Origin: Bradyrhizobium diazoefficiens | GTDB taxonomy: Bacteria > Pseudomonadota > Alphaproteobacteria > Rhizobiales > Xanthobacteraceae | Assembly: GCF_016612535.1 (NCBI RefSeq) | Contig: NZ_JAENXS010000001.1 | Location: 2,133,501 to 2,197,500, forward strand | Direction: 5' to 3' | DNA length: 64,000 bases | Shown here: positions 29,727 to 38,657 of the stretch, piece by piece | How the letters are laid out: the number at the start of each line of letters is the position of its first letter | How positions within the stretch are numbered: the stretch's first letter is position 1 | The notes under the pieces: generated by a model | Databases searched by the model: none | Seen by the model: the letters and a program-made list of their open reading frames with translations, nothing else | What the model was told of the DNA's origin: nothing | Position numbers and translations under genes: made by a program

Positions 29727-30850
29727 ATTCCGATCCAATTGAACTGAAGGCAGCGCTCGCGCGCGAAGCACGCGCGCTCGGCTTCGACTGCATCGGCATC
29801 ACCGAGCCCGGCACGATCGAAAGCGCCGGAAAGCATTTTCTCGAATTCATCGCCGCGGGCGGCCACGGTGATATGGACTGGCTCGCCGCGCAGCCGGAGC
29901 GCCGCGTCGATCCGCGCGGGCTGTGGGCTGACGTGCGCTCGGTGATCATGCTCGGCGTCAATTACGGTCCCGACCAGGATCCGCTCGCGATCCTGCAGCA
30001 GCGCACGCGCGCGGCGATCTCGGTCTATGCCCAGGGCGACGACTATCATGATCTCATCAAGAAGCGGCTGAAGGCGCTGGCGCGCTGGCTGGTCGCGACC
30101 GCGCCGTCGGACGTGAAGGTGTTCGTCGACACCGCGGCGGTGATGGAAAAGCCGCTCGCGCAGGCGGCACATCTCGGCTGGCAGGGCAAGCACACCAATC
30201 TCGTCTCGCGCGAATTCGGCTCATGGCTGTTTCTCGGCGCGATCTACACCACGCTCGAACTGCCGCGCGATGATGCCGAGATCGATCATTGCGGCTCATG
30301 CCAGGCCTGCCTCGACATCTGCCCGACCGCAGCGTTCCCCGCGCCCTACAGGCTCGATGCGCGGCGCTGCATTTCCTATCTCACCATCGAGAACAAGGGG
30401 CCGATCCCAAGCGAGTTTCGCAAAGCGATCGGCAACCGCACCTACGGCTGCGACGACTGCCTCGCAGCGTGCCCCTGGAACAAGTTTGCGCAAGAGGGAC
30501 GCGAAGCCAAGCTCGCTGCACGCGACGAGCTGCGCGCACCATCGCTCGCCGAACTAGCGCGGCTCGACGATGCCGCGTTCCGTGCGTTGTTCACGAAGTC
30601 GCCGGTGAAGCGCATCGGCCGCGACCGCTTCTTGCGCAACGTGCTGATCGCGATCGGCAACTCCGGCGATGTGACGCTGGCGGAGGACGCGCGGCGATTG
30701 CTCGATGATGCGAGCCCGCTGGTGCGCGGCGCCGCAGTGTGGGCACTGGGGCAGTTGATGTCGCGGGATGAGATCGCGGCGATCAAGCGTCATGCGATTG
30801 CCACCGAGCGCGATGAGTCCGTGCGCAAGGAGTGGGAGATCGTCCCCTAA
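29675..30850 (+). CDS. queG: Epoxyqueuosine reductase
   Basis: Cobalamin-dependent iron-sulfur enzyme making queuosine from epoxyqueuosine in tRNA. Two 4Fe-4S motifs are clear: [16 protein letters not shown] (about residue 208) and [15 protein letters not shown] (about 260). The catalytic Asp lies in [19 protein letters not shown]-like tail ([19 protein letters not shown]) recognises tRNA. The start is uncertain: ATG 29675 overlaps the GST gene by 52 bases and gives 391 residues; CTG 29723 would give the size closest to relatives (about 375). It is last before a gap of 103 bases. Confidence 0.93.
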   Translation: MAGRRAGVADLCGPGFLNSDPIELKAALAREARALGFDCIGITEPGTIESAGKHFLEFIAAGGHGDMDWLAAQPERRVDPRGLWADVRSVIMLGVNYGPDQDPLAILQQRTRAAISVYAQGDDYHDLIKKRLKALARWLVATAPSDVKVFVDTAAVMEKPLAQAAHLGWQGKHTNLVSREFGSWLFLGAIYTTLELPRDDAEIDHCGSCQACLDICPTAAFPAPYRLDARRCISYLTIENKGPIPSEFRKAIGNRTYGCDDCLAACPWNKFAQEGREAKLAARDELRAPSLAELARLDDAAFRALFTKSPVKRIGRDRFLRNVLIAIGNSGDVTLAEDARRLLDDASPLVRGAAVWALGQLMSRDEIAAIKRHAIATERDESVRKEWEIVP

Positions 30851-30953
30851 CACTCCACCGTCATGCCCCAGGCGATGACACCTGTTGTGTGGCCGACCGC
30901 CGCGCGTCTCACTACCCTTGATTTCCCCGCGCGTTCCTTCAAGGTCGCGCGTC

Positions 30954-31751
30954 ATGACAAACATGCCTTTCTTCACCCGCGAGGGCGACACATTCCATCC
31001 GACGGAAGTTGCCAATGGGCCGTGGGATCCGAAATCGCTGCACGGACGCGTCATCGTCGGCCTGCTCGGCTTCGCCATCGAGGAGCGCCATTCGGGTCCT
31101 GAATTCGTGCCGGCGCGATTGACCGTCGACATGTTTCGGCTGCCGACCATCGACAAACCGATCGAGGTGACGACGCGGCTGGTCCGCGACGGCCTGCGTA
31201 TCCGCATGGTGGAAGCGGAATTTTTCTCGGGCGGCGTCGGCATGGCGCGCGCCTCATGCCAATTGTTGCGGCGGACGCAAAACCCCGACGGCAATGTCTG
31301 GTCGCCGCCGAACTGGGACGTGCCGAAGCCGGCTGACATTCCAAAGCCGACCGATCCGCGGCTCGGCATGAACGGCAAATGGACGACGCGGCCGATCGTC
31401 GGCCACATGGGCTCGCTTGGGCCACGCCGGCTCTGGATGAGCGAGGTGCGCGAGCTCGTTGCGGGCGTGCCGATGACGCCGTTCGTCCATGTCGCCGTTG
31501 GTTCCGACTTCGCCAGTCCGTTCGCCAATGCCGGCGACAAGGGGCTCGGCTACATCAACAGCGACGTGACGATCTATCTGCACCGCCTGCCGGTGACGAA
31601 CTGGATCGGGTTCGATGTGGTGAACCACCAGGCCACCGACGGCGTCGCGATCGGCGAATGCTGGCTCTACGACGAGCAAGGCCCGATCGGCACCGCGACG
31701 GTCGCAGCACTTGCGCAGCGCAAGCCGATGGCAAAGCCGCCGCCGCCGTAG
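30954..31751 (+). CDS. Thioesterase-like (double hotdog) protein
   Basis: A 265-residue protein resembling acyl-CoA thioesterase-like proteins of the TesB-related fold. The N-terminal hotdog half has GRVIVGLLGFAIEERHSGP and ARLTVDMFRLPTIDKPIEV, then VRDGLRIRMVEAEFFSGG; the C-terminal half ends ATDGVAIGECWLYDEQGPIG. No signal peptide or membrane segment is seen. I choose ATG 30954 (MTNMPFFTREGD). Probably a cytosolic acyl-CoA thioesterase or an acyl-CoA binding relative; the substrate is unclear. Confidence 0.75.
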   Translation: MTNMPFFTREGDTFHPTEVANGPWDPKSLHGRVIVGLLGFAIEERHSGPEFVPARLTVDMFRLPTIDKPIEVTTRLVRDGLRIRMVEAEFFSGGVGMARASCQLLRRTQNPDGNVWSPPNWDVPKPADIPKPTDPRLGMNGKWTTRPIVGHMGSLGPRRLWMSEVRELVAGVPMTPFVHVAVGSDFASPFANAGDKGLGYINSDVTIYLHRLPVTNWIGFDVVNHQATDGVAIGECWLYDEQGPIGTATVAALAQRKPMAKPPPP

Positions 31752-31761
31752 TTCGGCGCGA

Positions 31762-32229
31762 TCAGGCCAAATGCCGCTTCATCTCCGCCCGCGCCTTCAG
31801 CTCGGCACCCTGCTTGCCGATGATCTTCGCAATCCGTTCGGCTGCAAACTTCAGATCGACAAACGCAGGCGCGGTGTTGGCGACCTCGTGATAGCCAGCG
31901 ATCTTGCCGTCGCGCAACGTCATGATCGCGACGCCTTCGAACATGGCCCGCGCGCCGTTCGCTTCCGGCAGGGTCGATTTGTAGCTGAAGGTGTAGCGCG
32001 CATAGAGCGTGGTGCCGTTGGTGACGGGGTCATGCATGTCCCAACGGAAATCCGTCGCCGTGCGATAGAAGAAGTCGTCGACCATCCCTGCGATGTTGTC
32101 GCGGCCTGCGAAAGCACCGTAGAAGACGTCGTGATAGACGCCATCCTCGGTGAAGAGGTCGGCGAAGGCACGGCCGTTGCGCTGTTCGACCGCGTCGCAG
32201 AAGGCGCGCAGCATGGCGGTGATGGACAT
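31762..32229 (-). CDS. NTF2-like/SnoaL-like protein
   Basis: A 155-residue cone-shaped alpha+beta fold protein of the nuclear transport factor 2 superfamily, which includes polyketide cyclases, ketosteroid isomerases and limonene epoxide hydrolases. It starts at ATG 32229 (MSITAMLRAFCDAVEQRNG) after GGGAGGC. The pattern FADLFTEDGVYHDVFYGAF and GRDNIAGMVDDFF is the family's N-terminal half; VAIMTLRDGKIAGYHEV its C-terminal half. Function not predictable. The IS4-type element begins 47 bases upstream of its start. Confidence 0.82.
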   Translation of the reverse strand: MSITAMLRAFCDAVEQRNGRAFADLFTEDGVYHDVFYGAFAGRDNIAGMVDDFFYRTATDFRWDMHDPVTNGTTLYARYTFSYKSTLPEANGARAMFEGVAIMTLRDGKIAGYHEVANTAPAFVDLKFAAERIAKIIGKQGAELKARAEMKRHLA

Positions 32230-32275
32230 CGAATTGCCTCCCGGTGTTTGTTGTTGTGCCCTCTCCCCTTGTGGG

Positions 32276-33645
32276 CTAGCTTGGGCACACATTTTTGGCG
32301 AGGAAGAAGCCTTGGGCGATGGCTCGGAAGCGTTCGAGCCCGTCGCGCATTGTGATTGGGCCGTTGGATTTGTCGCTCTCGTAACCGGTCCAGCCACCGA
32401 GGCGGGCGATGGTCCAGCCGGCCCAAGCAAGGCTGCTTGGTATATGGGGATTTTGCTGTTTGGCGGTGCGGCCCCGCAAACGTTCCTGCAAGGCCGATAG
32501 AACCTGCATTTCGCGATCGTCAAAGACGTGCGAGGCAGGTTGGCTATCGTCGAGCGAGGCGCGCGCGAGCACGAGTTGCATGGTTTGGCACGCGGCGATG
32601 AGAGCGATAACGGCGAGCTTTTCCAGCGCCGCGCCTTCGGCAAGAACGCTCGCCTCGAGATCAAGGCCTTGGCGCTTCACGGTCCTGAACAATTGTTCGA
32701 CATGCCAGCGCTGGCGGTACCAGCCGATCACCGTGACAGCCTGTTCGACAGTTTCGACATCATGGGTGGTCAGCAAACGCCACAGGACAGGTTCCTCGCC
32801 GCTCGGCGGATCAATCTCGCGGACTTCGACCGCGGAGAGTTCAATTTGGCGCGGCGCGTGGGGATCGGAGCAGGATGCTGGCCGACAGACGACGACCGTT
32901 CCGAACCGCACCGCCAACTGCGCTTGACGAGCCTGGCGCTTGCCTGCCCGCGCCGGCAGATCGATCGCCAAGCGATGTTGCTCGGGCAGTGCCGCCATGG
33001 TCGCAAACAGAGCGCGGTCGCCTGTTGTTGCACGATCCCGGCACGCGCGGCTCAACAGATGCGTGCGACGATCCGGCAGGCGAGCCCACTTCTCATAAAT
33101 GTCTCCTTCGCGATCGTCGATCACTGTGATCATGCTCGCCTTGGTCAGGCCCCATTTGGCCCGCCGCGGGCCCTTCACCCATCGATAGGATTCCTTTTCC
33201 TCAATCGGCTGCTTGCGATAGTCGGCGGCCTTGGTTTTAAAGCGGCGCCAGACCTGCACGTCGGCCAGGCCCAGACAGTGACCTGTTTCTGCATCAACCG
33301 TCAGAACGGGATGCACGAACAGGCCGACGTCACGGCCATTGCCCACCCGGCCGAGATCGCGCTTGCGCCCTCGCTTGGCCTCATAGTTGATCTCGCTGGT
33401 ATCCTGGATCGCCAGGACGTGCCGGCCGGCCGCAATCTCACGCAGACGCGCTCGCGCGCGGATCACCATCTTGTCGACCGTGACCCGCTCATTCATCAAA
33501 AAGCGCCGAAATTTGACCTTCTCGGCGCGATCCTCGCCAAGTTTGCGCAGACAAACCGTCTGTCGCTCGCAGACACGCGCAAGCAACAGAGCGCCATTTT
33601 TTTAAGACGCTCGTCGCCGAAATAGCCGATATCCATCTCCGCCAT
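32276..33645 (-). CDS. IS4-family transposase with -1 frame break at an A7 run
   Basis: DDE transposase with the IS4 signature Y-x2-R-x3-E-x6-K seen in WYRQRWHVEQLFRTVKRQG (about residue 290 of the main frame). The first Asp is in HVLAIQDTSEINYEAKRGRK and the second near MITVIDDREGDIYEK. The main frame is open from 33586 to 32276, and the stop codon TAG lies within the terminal inverted repeat. The family N-terminus (MAEMDIGYFGDERLKK) sits in the -1 related frame from ATG 33645; the two join at seven A residues (33597-33603). It may be made by slippage at that run, or the gene may be inactivated. Confidence 0.85.
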
Positions 33646-33725
33646 CGCTCCGCTGCCAGAATCACGACGGCCTACACAGAATCACAGGCGATTCATTCTG
33701 TGCAAGAGATCTGTGCCCAAGCTAG
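32276..33725 (-). mobile_element. IS4-family insertion sequence, 1450 bp, with 11-bp target duplication
   Basis: Ends are perfect 14-bp inverted repeats, CTAGCTTGGGCACA at 32276-32289 and its inverse at 33712-33725. Both sides carry the direct repeat CCCCTTGTGGG (32265-32275 and 33726-33736), an 11-bp target duplication typical for IS4 relatives. A single transposase gene fills the element on the minus strand. It was inserted in the stem of a palindromic intergenic repeat, so no coding gene was broken. The intact duplication and repeats indicate recent insertion. Confidence 0.92.
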
Positions 33726-33853
33726 CCCCTTGTGGGAGAGGGCAGCTCCGCTCGCTGATGCGCATTCGCTTGGGTGAGGGGTCTGTCTCCGCGGAGAGAA
33801 CCCCTCATCCGCCTTGCCTTCGGCAAGGCACCTTCTCCCACAAGGGGAGAAGG
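33726..33853. repeat. Palindromic intergenic element split by the insertion sequence
   Basis: CCCCTTGTGGGAGAGGG and the inverted CCTTCTCCCACAAGGGGAGAAGG bracket a segment with smaller hairpins (GCCTTGCCTTCGGCAAGGC). Its left end CCCTCTCCCCTTGTGGG remains at 32259-32275, on the other side of the IS. Related elements lie at 47013 and 54182. Confidence 0.75.
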
Positions 33854-33863
33854 AAGAGAACAA

Positions 33864-34676
33864 TCACCCGATCTCCGCCACCGCGGCAAGAATGCGTGCG
33901 ATGTCCTGCGGGCGGGACAGGCGGTGATCGCCGTCCTGGATCATGGTGAGCACGACGTCGTCGGCCGGCAGGCGATGTGTCAAGGCAAACGCGTGCTGCC
34001 ACGGCACGTCGGGATCCTGCGCGCCCTGGAGGATGCGGACCGGACAACCGAGATCGATGGCGCTGCCGAGCACCAGATGGTTGCGTCCCTCCTCGATCAG
34101 CTTGCGCGTGATCGGATAGGGCGAGCCATCGCCATATTCGGATGGCCTGAGCCAGAAGCCTTTGGTCTCGATCTCTTGCTTCACCTCGGGCGAAAACTTC
34201 TTCCACATCAGCTCTTCGGTGAAGTCGGGCGCCGGCGCGATCAGCACCAGGCCCGCCAGCGACGCCTTGCCTTGCTGATTCTCTTGACGCTTCCTGATCT
34301 CGCGCGCGAGCAGCAGCGCCATCCAGCCGCCCATGGAGGAGCCGATCAGGATTTGCGGGCCGGTGCAGAACCGCTCGAACACAGCCACGCTGTCCTCGAG
34401 CCAGCCTCCGATGGTTCCATCAGCGAAATCGCCGCTGGATTCACCATGGCCGGAATAATCGAACCGGACCGCGGCCCGGCCATGCTCCCCGGCCCAGCCA
34501 TCCAGCGCCACCGCCTTGCCACCCTGCATGTCCGACTTGAAGCCGCCGAGCCACACCAGGCCGGGCCCTTGGCCAGATCCTTGGCCGGCGCGGCTGCGCA
34601 CCGCGATCCTGCGCGCTGACGGACCCTCGCCAACATCGATGAAGTCGAGCACGGCATCGGGAATTGCTGGGGTCAT
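33864..34676 (-). CDS. Alpha/beta hydrolase (ABHD10-like serine hydrolase)
   Basis: A 270-residue serine hydrolase. The nucleophile elbow is GSSMGG (ILIGSSMGGWMALLL, about residue 114), Asp is in LQGAQDPDVPWQHA (about 220) and His in IQDGDHRLSRP (about 250), completing the triad. LVWLGGFKSDMQGGKA and RFDYSGHGESSGDFADGTIG closely resemble ABHD10-type thioesterases/acyl-glucuronidases. No export signal. It lies between the IS-split repeat and infC, convergent with neither, and is likely monocistronic. Confidence 0.88.
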   Translation of the reverse strand: MTPAIPDAVLDFIDVGEGPSARRIAVRSRAGQGSGQGPGLVWLGGFKSDMQGGKAVALDGWAGEHGRAAVRFDYSGHGESSGDFADGTIGGWLEDSVAVFERFCTGPQILIGSSMGGWMALLLAREIRKRQENQQGKASLAGLVLIAPAPDFTEELMWKKFSPEVKQEIETKGFWLRPSEYGDGSPYPITRKLIEEGRNHLVLGSAIDLGCPVRILQGAQDPDVPWQHAFALTHRLPADDVVLTMIQDGDHRLSRPQDIARILAAVAEIG

Positions 34677-34928
34677 GGAACGTTTACTCTGGCTGTACGG
34701 TTTGAGCTGTCAGGACGCCTTCCGACAGAAACCCTATATTGGTATTGACCCCTTTGGGACGCTTGCGGAACAGGGGCAAGGTGTCTATGTCGAGCACCGT
34801 GCCGATGGGCGTGGCCAAAATGTCTCGCATTTGAGGGTTTTTCGCCTCTCACACGAGCGACTTGCTTGCCGGCAAACGCATCTTCCTTCAAAATAGCCGC
34901 TTCCTTTCACAACTTCGGAGAACCACCC

Positions 34929-35468
34929 ATTCGCCGTCCCAATAGAGCCCCGCCCGTTGCCAGCAAAGACGGGCCGCGCATCAATGATGATATTCGCAAT
35001 GCGCAGATCCAGCTGATCGATCAGACCGGTGACAACAAAGGCACCGTCGAGACGATGCTTGCCATCAAGATGGCCCAGGAAGCCGGCATGGATCTCGTCG
35101 AGATTTCGCCGAATGTCAGCCCTCCCGTCTGCAAGATCATGGATTACGGGAAGTATAAGTATTCCGCCCAGAAGAAAGCCGCCGAAGCCCGCAAGCGTCA
35201 GAAGACCGTCGAGATCAAGGAGATCAAGCTCCGCCCGATGATCGACGATCATGATTATGACGTGAAGATGCGCGCGATGCTGCGGTTCTTCGAAGAGGGC
35301 GACAAGGTCAAGATCACTCTGCGCTATCGCGGCCGCGAAATGGCGCACCAGGAGATCGGCACCAAACTGCTGGACAAGATCAAGACCGACGTCGCCGAGC
35401 TCGCCAAGGTCGAGCAGGACGCCCGGTTCGAGGGCCGTCAGGTCGTCATGGTGCTGGCGCCGCGCTGA
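34929..35468 (+). CDS. infC: Translation initiation factor IF-3 (ATT start)
   Basis: IF-3 binds 30S, prevents subunit joining and checks the start codon. The 179-residue product from ATT 34929 ([18 protein letters not shown]) carries the N-domain [19 protein letters not shown], the linker [18 protein letters not shown] and the C-domain [23 protein letters not shown] at 34917-34920 lies eight bases before ATT. No in-frame ATG, GTG or TTG gives this normal N-terminus; the nearest upstream candidates would add an unrelated 21 residues. A rare start codon is the known basis of infC autoregulation. Confidence 0.94.
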   Translation: MRRPNRAPPVASKDGPRINDDIRNAQIQLIDQTGDNKGTVETMLAIKMAQEAGMDLVEISPNVSPPVCKIMDYGKYKYSAQKKAAEARKRQKTVEIKEIKLRPMIDDHDYDVKMRAMLRFFEEGDKVKITLRYRGREMAHQEIGTKLLDKIKTDVAELAKVEQDARFEGRQVVMVLAPR

Positions 35469-35497
35469 CGTCGGCTCCCTCAAGGATTCGAGAATTC

Positions 35498-35537
35498 AAC
35501 GGCCCGTCCGGATCTCCGGCGGGCCGTTTTGTTTTTT
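35498..35537 (+). terminator. Rho-independent terminator after infC
   Basis: AACGGCCCG-T-CCGG (from 35498) pairs with CCGG-C-GGGCCGTT (to 35528), with a four-base loop, and is followed by TTTTGTTTTTT. It lies 30 bases past infC and separates it from rpmI-rplT. Confidence 0.85.
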
Positions 35538-35941
35538 CAGGTCCGCGTCGCCTGCCAGGTGCCGCTGCACTGGTCTCCGGAAATGATGCCTTTCCAGGAA
35601 CCGGCCCCGGCTGCGCCGCCGAGCCGACCGCCGCCGGCTGCATGAGACGCGCCGACCGACACCTGGACCGCGACGGCACCACCGCGATTGATGGTGCCCG
35701 AGACCCGACCGCCGCCGGCAGACGAGACCCGGTTGCCGGTCACGGTGAAGGGAACGCTGTAGCCCGAGCTGCAATTGCCCCGAGTGGTGGCGAAAGTGAC
35801 GTTCCAGACGCCGTCATAGCCGCCGAGACGGGCGTCGGCGGTCGAGGGCAAAGCGGCCGTGGCGAGCACAACCAGCAGCGCCAGACGGCGCGGGCGGGCG
35901 ATATCAGTCAAAAAGAGAAGCGATTGCGGGAAATTGGTCAT
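35537..35941 (-). CDS. Secreted glycine-rich small protein, unknown function
   Basis: A 134-residue product from ATG 35941 (MTNFPQSLLFLTDIARPRR) with a signal peptide core LALLVVLATAALPSTADA, cut probably before RLGG. The mature part (about 97 residues) has two cysteines, one in ATTRGNCSSGYSV and one in GDQCSGTWQATRT, possibly forming a disulfide. YDGVWNVTF and GTWQATR suggest a beta-sheet domain similar to small periplasmic proteins annotated only as hypothetical in Bradyrhizobium. It lies between infC and rpmI on the opposite strand. I do not recognise a function. Confidence 0.7.
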   Translation of the reverse strand: MTNFPQSLLFLTDIARPRRLALLVVLATAALPSTADARLGGYDGVWNVTFATTRGNCSSGYSVPFTVTGNRVSSAGGGRVSGTINRGGAVAVQVSVGASHAAGGGRLGGAAGAGSWKGIISGDQCSGTWQATRT

Positions 35942-36215
35942 TTGGGTCCTGCTCCAGGCGACATGGCTTGGAAATGAAAGTAGCAATTCCGAATAGTCGC
36001 CGGCCAGGTTCTGGCGGTTCATCGTTGCCAATTCGCCCGTCCTCTGTCATAAGCCCAGCCTTCATTGCCCGGCTGATTAAGGGCTGCCGTGGCGGTGTCC
36101 GTGCGGGTTTTGCGCTAGTTCGTAAAAACCTGAGCACAATCAACGCTCTAACGAGCATTTTAGACGGCCAGCCGCCTTCGCGGGCGGCATTCTGTTGTGG
36201 CCATAGGAGAGCAAA

Positions 36216-36416
36216 ATGCCCAAGCTGAAGACCAAGTCGGGCGCTAAAAAGCGCTTCAAGGTGACTGCCACCGGCAAAGTGATGTTCGCTCATCGCAGCA
36301 AGCGTCACGGCATGATCAAGCGGACGAAGAAGCAGATCCGTCAGCTTCGCGGCACGGCTGTGCTGTTCAAGACCGACGGCGACAACGTCAAGAAGTACTT
36401 CTTGCCGAACGCCTGA
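36216..36416 (+). CDS. rpmI: 50S ribosomal protein L35
   Basis: A 66-residue basic ribosomal protein of the large subunit. [20 protein letters not shown] and the central [19 protein letters not shown] are the family signature. TAGGAGAGC lies just ahead of ATG 36216. It is followed 80 bases later by rplT, the standard pair; infC, normally first in this operon, is separated here by 747 bases and an opposite-strand gene. The leader (36120-36215) contains a GCCGCCTTCGCGGGCGGC hairpin. Confidence 0.97.
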   Translation: MPKLKTKSGAKKRFKVTATGKVMFAHRSKRHGMIKRTKKQIRQLRGTAVLFKTDGDNVKKYFLPNA

Positions 36417-36496
36417 TCTCGTCCAAGATCATTGCCAATTGCGCCGCGCTCAGCGCGGCGATCCGAAAACCAAGTCATCTCTGAAGGATTTTTGTC

Positions 36497-36856
36497 ATGG
36501 CTCGCGTCAAACGCGGTGTGACCGCCCACGCCAAGCATAAGAAAGTCTACAAGGCCGCCAAAGGTTTCCGCGGCCGCCGCAAGAACACCATCCGCACCGC
36601 CAAGCCGGCCGTCGAGAAGGCCCAGCAGTACGCCTTCCGTGACCGCAAGCGCAAGAAGCGCACCTTCCGCGCGCTCTGGATCCAGCGCATCAACGCTGCG
36701 GTCCGTCCGTTCGGCCTGACCTACAGCCGATTTATCGACGGCATGGCCAAGTCCGGCATCACCGTGGACCGCAAGGTGCTGTCGGATCTCGCGATCCACG
36801 AGCCCGCGTCGTTCCAGGCGATCGCCGAGAAGGCCAAGGCCGCGCTCGCGGCCTAA
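36497..36856 (+). CDS. rplT: 50S ribosomal protein L20
   Basis: A 119-residue ribosomal assembly protein that in other bacteria also represses its own operon. [20 protein letters not shown] and [20 protein letters not shown] are the RNA-binding N-terminus; [20 protein letters not shown] and [20 protein letters not shown] form the globular domain. Length is normal. A GC-rich hairpin (AGGCCGC/GCGGCCT, 36864-36883) follows the stop, without a clear T-tract. Confidence 0.97.
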   Translation: MARVKRGVTAHAKHKKVYKAAKGFRGRRKNTIRTAKPAVEKAQQYAFRDRKRKKRTFRALWIQRINAAVRPFGLTYSRFIDGMAKSGITVDRKVLSDLAIHEPASFQAIAEKAKAALAA

Positions 36857-36893
36857 ATGGTCAAGGCCGCTCTCGCGCGGCCTGAGGCTCGTG

Positions 36894-37319
36894 CTAGCGG
36901 GCCTTCCGGCCCGCAGCCTTCAACGCGCGTTGCGCGTAACGCTGGGCGACCTCCGCCCGGCAGAATGCCGTGAACGAGAGATACATGGTGCCGGACTTGT
37001 TCCGGTACTTGATGTCGCATGCGTGCATCTCGTGCTTGTAGGCCTGATTCTGCGCGGCGCTGAGGCCGGGCTTGAAGTCCGCCTCGCATTTCTTCTCGAC
37101 GGCGGCACCGAGTTCGACGTCGCCGCTCGCGGTCAATTCGCAATCCCTGAACACCTTCATCGCGCTTTCGCAGCCCATCTGGGCGCTGATGGTGTCGGCC
37201 ACCTCATCCAGCGTCATGGATTTGTCCATGCAGACCATGGCACGCGCCGGGTGGCCTGCGACCGACAGAACGACGGCCACAACGGCAAGAACAACAGCAA
37301 GCCAGCATTTCGAAAGCAT
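36894..37319 (-). CDS. Exported small cysteine-containing protein, unknown function
   Basis: A 141-residue product from ATG 37319 (MLSKCWLAVVLAVVAVVLSV) with a signal peptide ending ARA-M. The mature protein has five cysteines, in VCMDKS, MGCESA, FRDCELT, KKCEADF and HACDIKY, with a further one in FTAFCRAEV, so it may be disulfide-rich. KYRNKSGTMYLSFTAFCRAE is a conserved-looking region. Predominantly helical, Ala/Arg-rich C-terminus. It is convergent with rplT and divergent from pheS. The family is not recognised. Confidence 0.72.
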   Translation of the reverse strand: MLSKCWLAVVLAVVAVVLSVAGHPARAMVCMDKSMTLDEVADTISAQMGCESAMKVFRDCELTASGDVELGAAVEKKCEADFKPGLSAAQNQAYKHEMHACDIKYRNKSGTMYLSFTAFCRAEVAQRYAQRALKAAGRKAR

Positions 37320-37470
37320 CGCGGACGTCTCCTCGTATGCCCCTTGGTGCCCGGCCTCCGCGCAAGGTTCAACCCAGCTGGTCGAGAGCCCGAAATGACC
37401 GGCTTTTTGCTTGACGTTACCGCCTTCGGGCGGCGACAACCCAGCCGAATTTGGAGCTAAGGATTTGACT

Positions 37471-38553
37471 GTGTCCGACCTCGCAACGCTTGAAACATCC
37501 ATCCTCGACCAGATCGCCGCCGCCGGCGATGAAGCCGCTCTCGAAGCGGTGCGCGTCGCAGCCCTCGGCAAGAAGGGCTCGATCTCGGCGCTGCTTGCCA
37601 CCCTCGGCAAGATGTCGCCCGACGAGCGCAAGACCCAAGGCGCGGCGATCAACCAGGCCAAGGACAAGGTCACCGAGGCGCTCGCCGCACGGCGCGATCT
37701 GCTGAAGTCCGCGGCGCTCGATGCGCGGCTGGCGTCCGAGACCATCGACGTGACCTTGCCGCTGCGCGATGCCCAGGCCGATGCCGGCCGCATCCATCCG
37801 CTGAGCCAGGTCTGGGACGAGCTCACCACGATCTTCGCCGACATGGGTTTCTCGGTCGCCGAAGGTCCCGACATCGAGACCGACGATTACAACTTCACCA
37901 AGCTGAATTTTCCGGAAGGCCATCCGGCGCGCGAGATGCACGACACGTTCTTCTTCCACCCGAAGGAGGACGGCTCGCGCATGCTGCTCAGAACCCACAC
38001 CTCGCCGGTGCAGGTGCGCACCATGCTGACCCAGAAGCCGCCGATTCGCGTGATCTGCCCGGGCCGCACCTATCGCATCGATTCGGACGCAACCCACACG
38101 CCGCAATTCCACCAGGTCGAAGGCCTCGTTATCGACAAGCATTCGCATCTCGGCCACCTCAAATGGATCCTGCACGAGTTCTGCAAGGCGTTCTTCGAGG
38201 TCGACCACATCAACATGCGCTTCCGTCCCTCGTTCTTCCCGTTCACCGAGCCGTCGCTGGAAGTCGACTTGCAGTGCCGCCGCGACAAGAACGATATCCG
38301 CTTCGGCGAGGGCGAGGACTGGATGGAGATTCTCGGCTGCGGCATGGTGCATCCGAACGTGCTGCGCGCCTGCGGCATCGATCCCGACGAGTACCAGGGC
38401 TTTGCCTGGGGCATGGGCATCGACCGCATCGCCATGCTGAAATACGGCATCGCCGATCTGCGCCAGCTGTTCGACAGCGACATCCGCTGGCTCAACCATT
38501 ACGGCTTCAAGCCACTCGAAGTGCCGACACTGGCGGGAGGGCTGAGCTCGTGA
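37471..38553 (+). CDS. pheS: Phenylalanine-tRNA ligase alpha subunit
   Basis: Catalytic subunit of the heterotetrameric PheRS, 360 residues. The coiled-coil N-terminus (about 1-85) is followed by the class II core: motif 2 FFHPKEDG... to [32 protein letters not shown] and motif 3 [16 protein letters not shown] with [20 protein letters not shown] 37471 ([13 protein letters not shown]) after GGAGCTAAGG gives the usual 360 residues. Its stop overlaps by one base a DUF559 reading frame that separates it from pheT, an unusual intrusion in this operon. Confidence 0.96.
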   Translation: MSDLATLETSILDQIAAAGDEAALEAVRVAALGKKGSISALLATLGKMSPDERKTQGAAINQAKDKVTEALAARRDLLKSAALDARLASETIDVTLPLRDAQADAGRIHPLSQVWDELTTIFADMGFSVAEGPDIETDDYNFTKLNFPEGHPAREMHDTFFFHPKEDGSRMLLRTHTSPVQVRTMLTQKPPIRVICPGRTYRIDSDATHTPQFHQVEGLVIDKHSHLGHLKWILHEFCKAFFEVDHINMRFRPSFFPFTEPSLEVDLQCRRDKNDIRFGEGEDWMEILGCGMVHPNVLRACGIDPDEYQGFAWGMGIDRIAMLKYGIADLRQLFDSDIRWLNHYGFKPLEVPTLAGGLSS

Positions 38554-38598
38554 TGGCCTGCTGGGATACGATCGCTCCAGCTACGCCGGCGCTCGGAC

Positions 38599-38635
38599 TC
38601 CCTCTCCCGCTTGCGGGGGAGGGTTGGGGTGGGGG
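38599..38635 (+). repeat. Left 37-bp inverted repeat flanking the DUF559 gene
   Basis: This 37-base segment (TCCCTCTCCCGCTTGCGGGG...) is the exact reverse complement of 39034-39070. It also belongs to the GC-rich palindromic element family seen elsewhere in the window. Confidence 0.85.
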
Positions 38636-38657
38636 TCTCTCCACGATGGGGTTGCTA

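Noticed and set aside
36120..36215. L20-binding leader of rpmI-rplT
   Set aside because: Only a GC-rich hairpin is visible; the known L20 leader folds cannot be recognised by eye, so no RNA feature is called.
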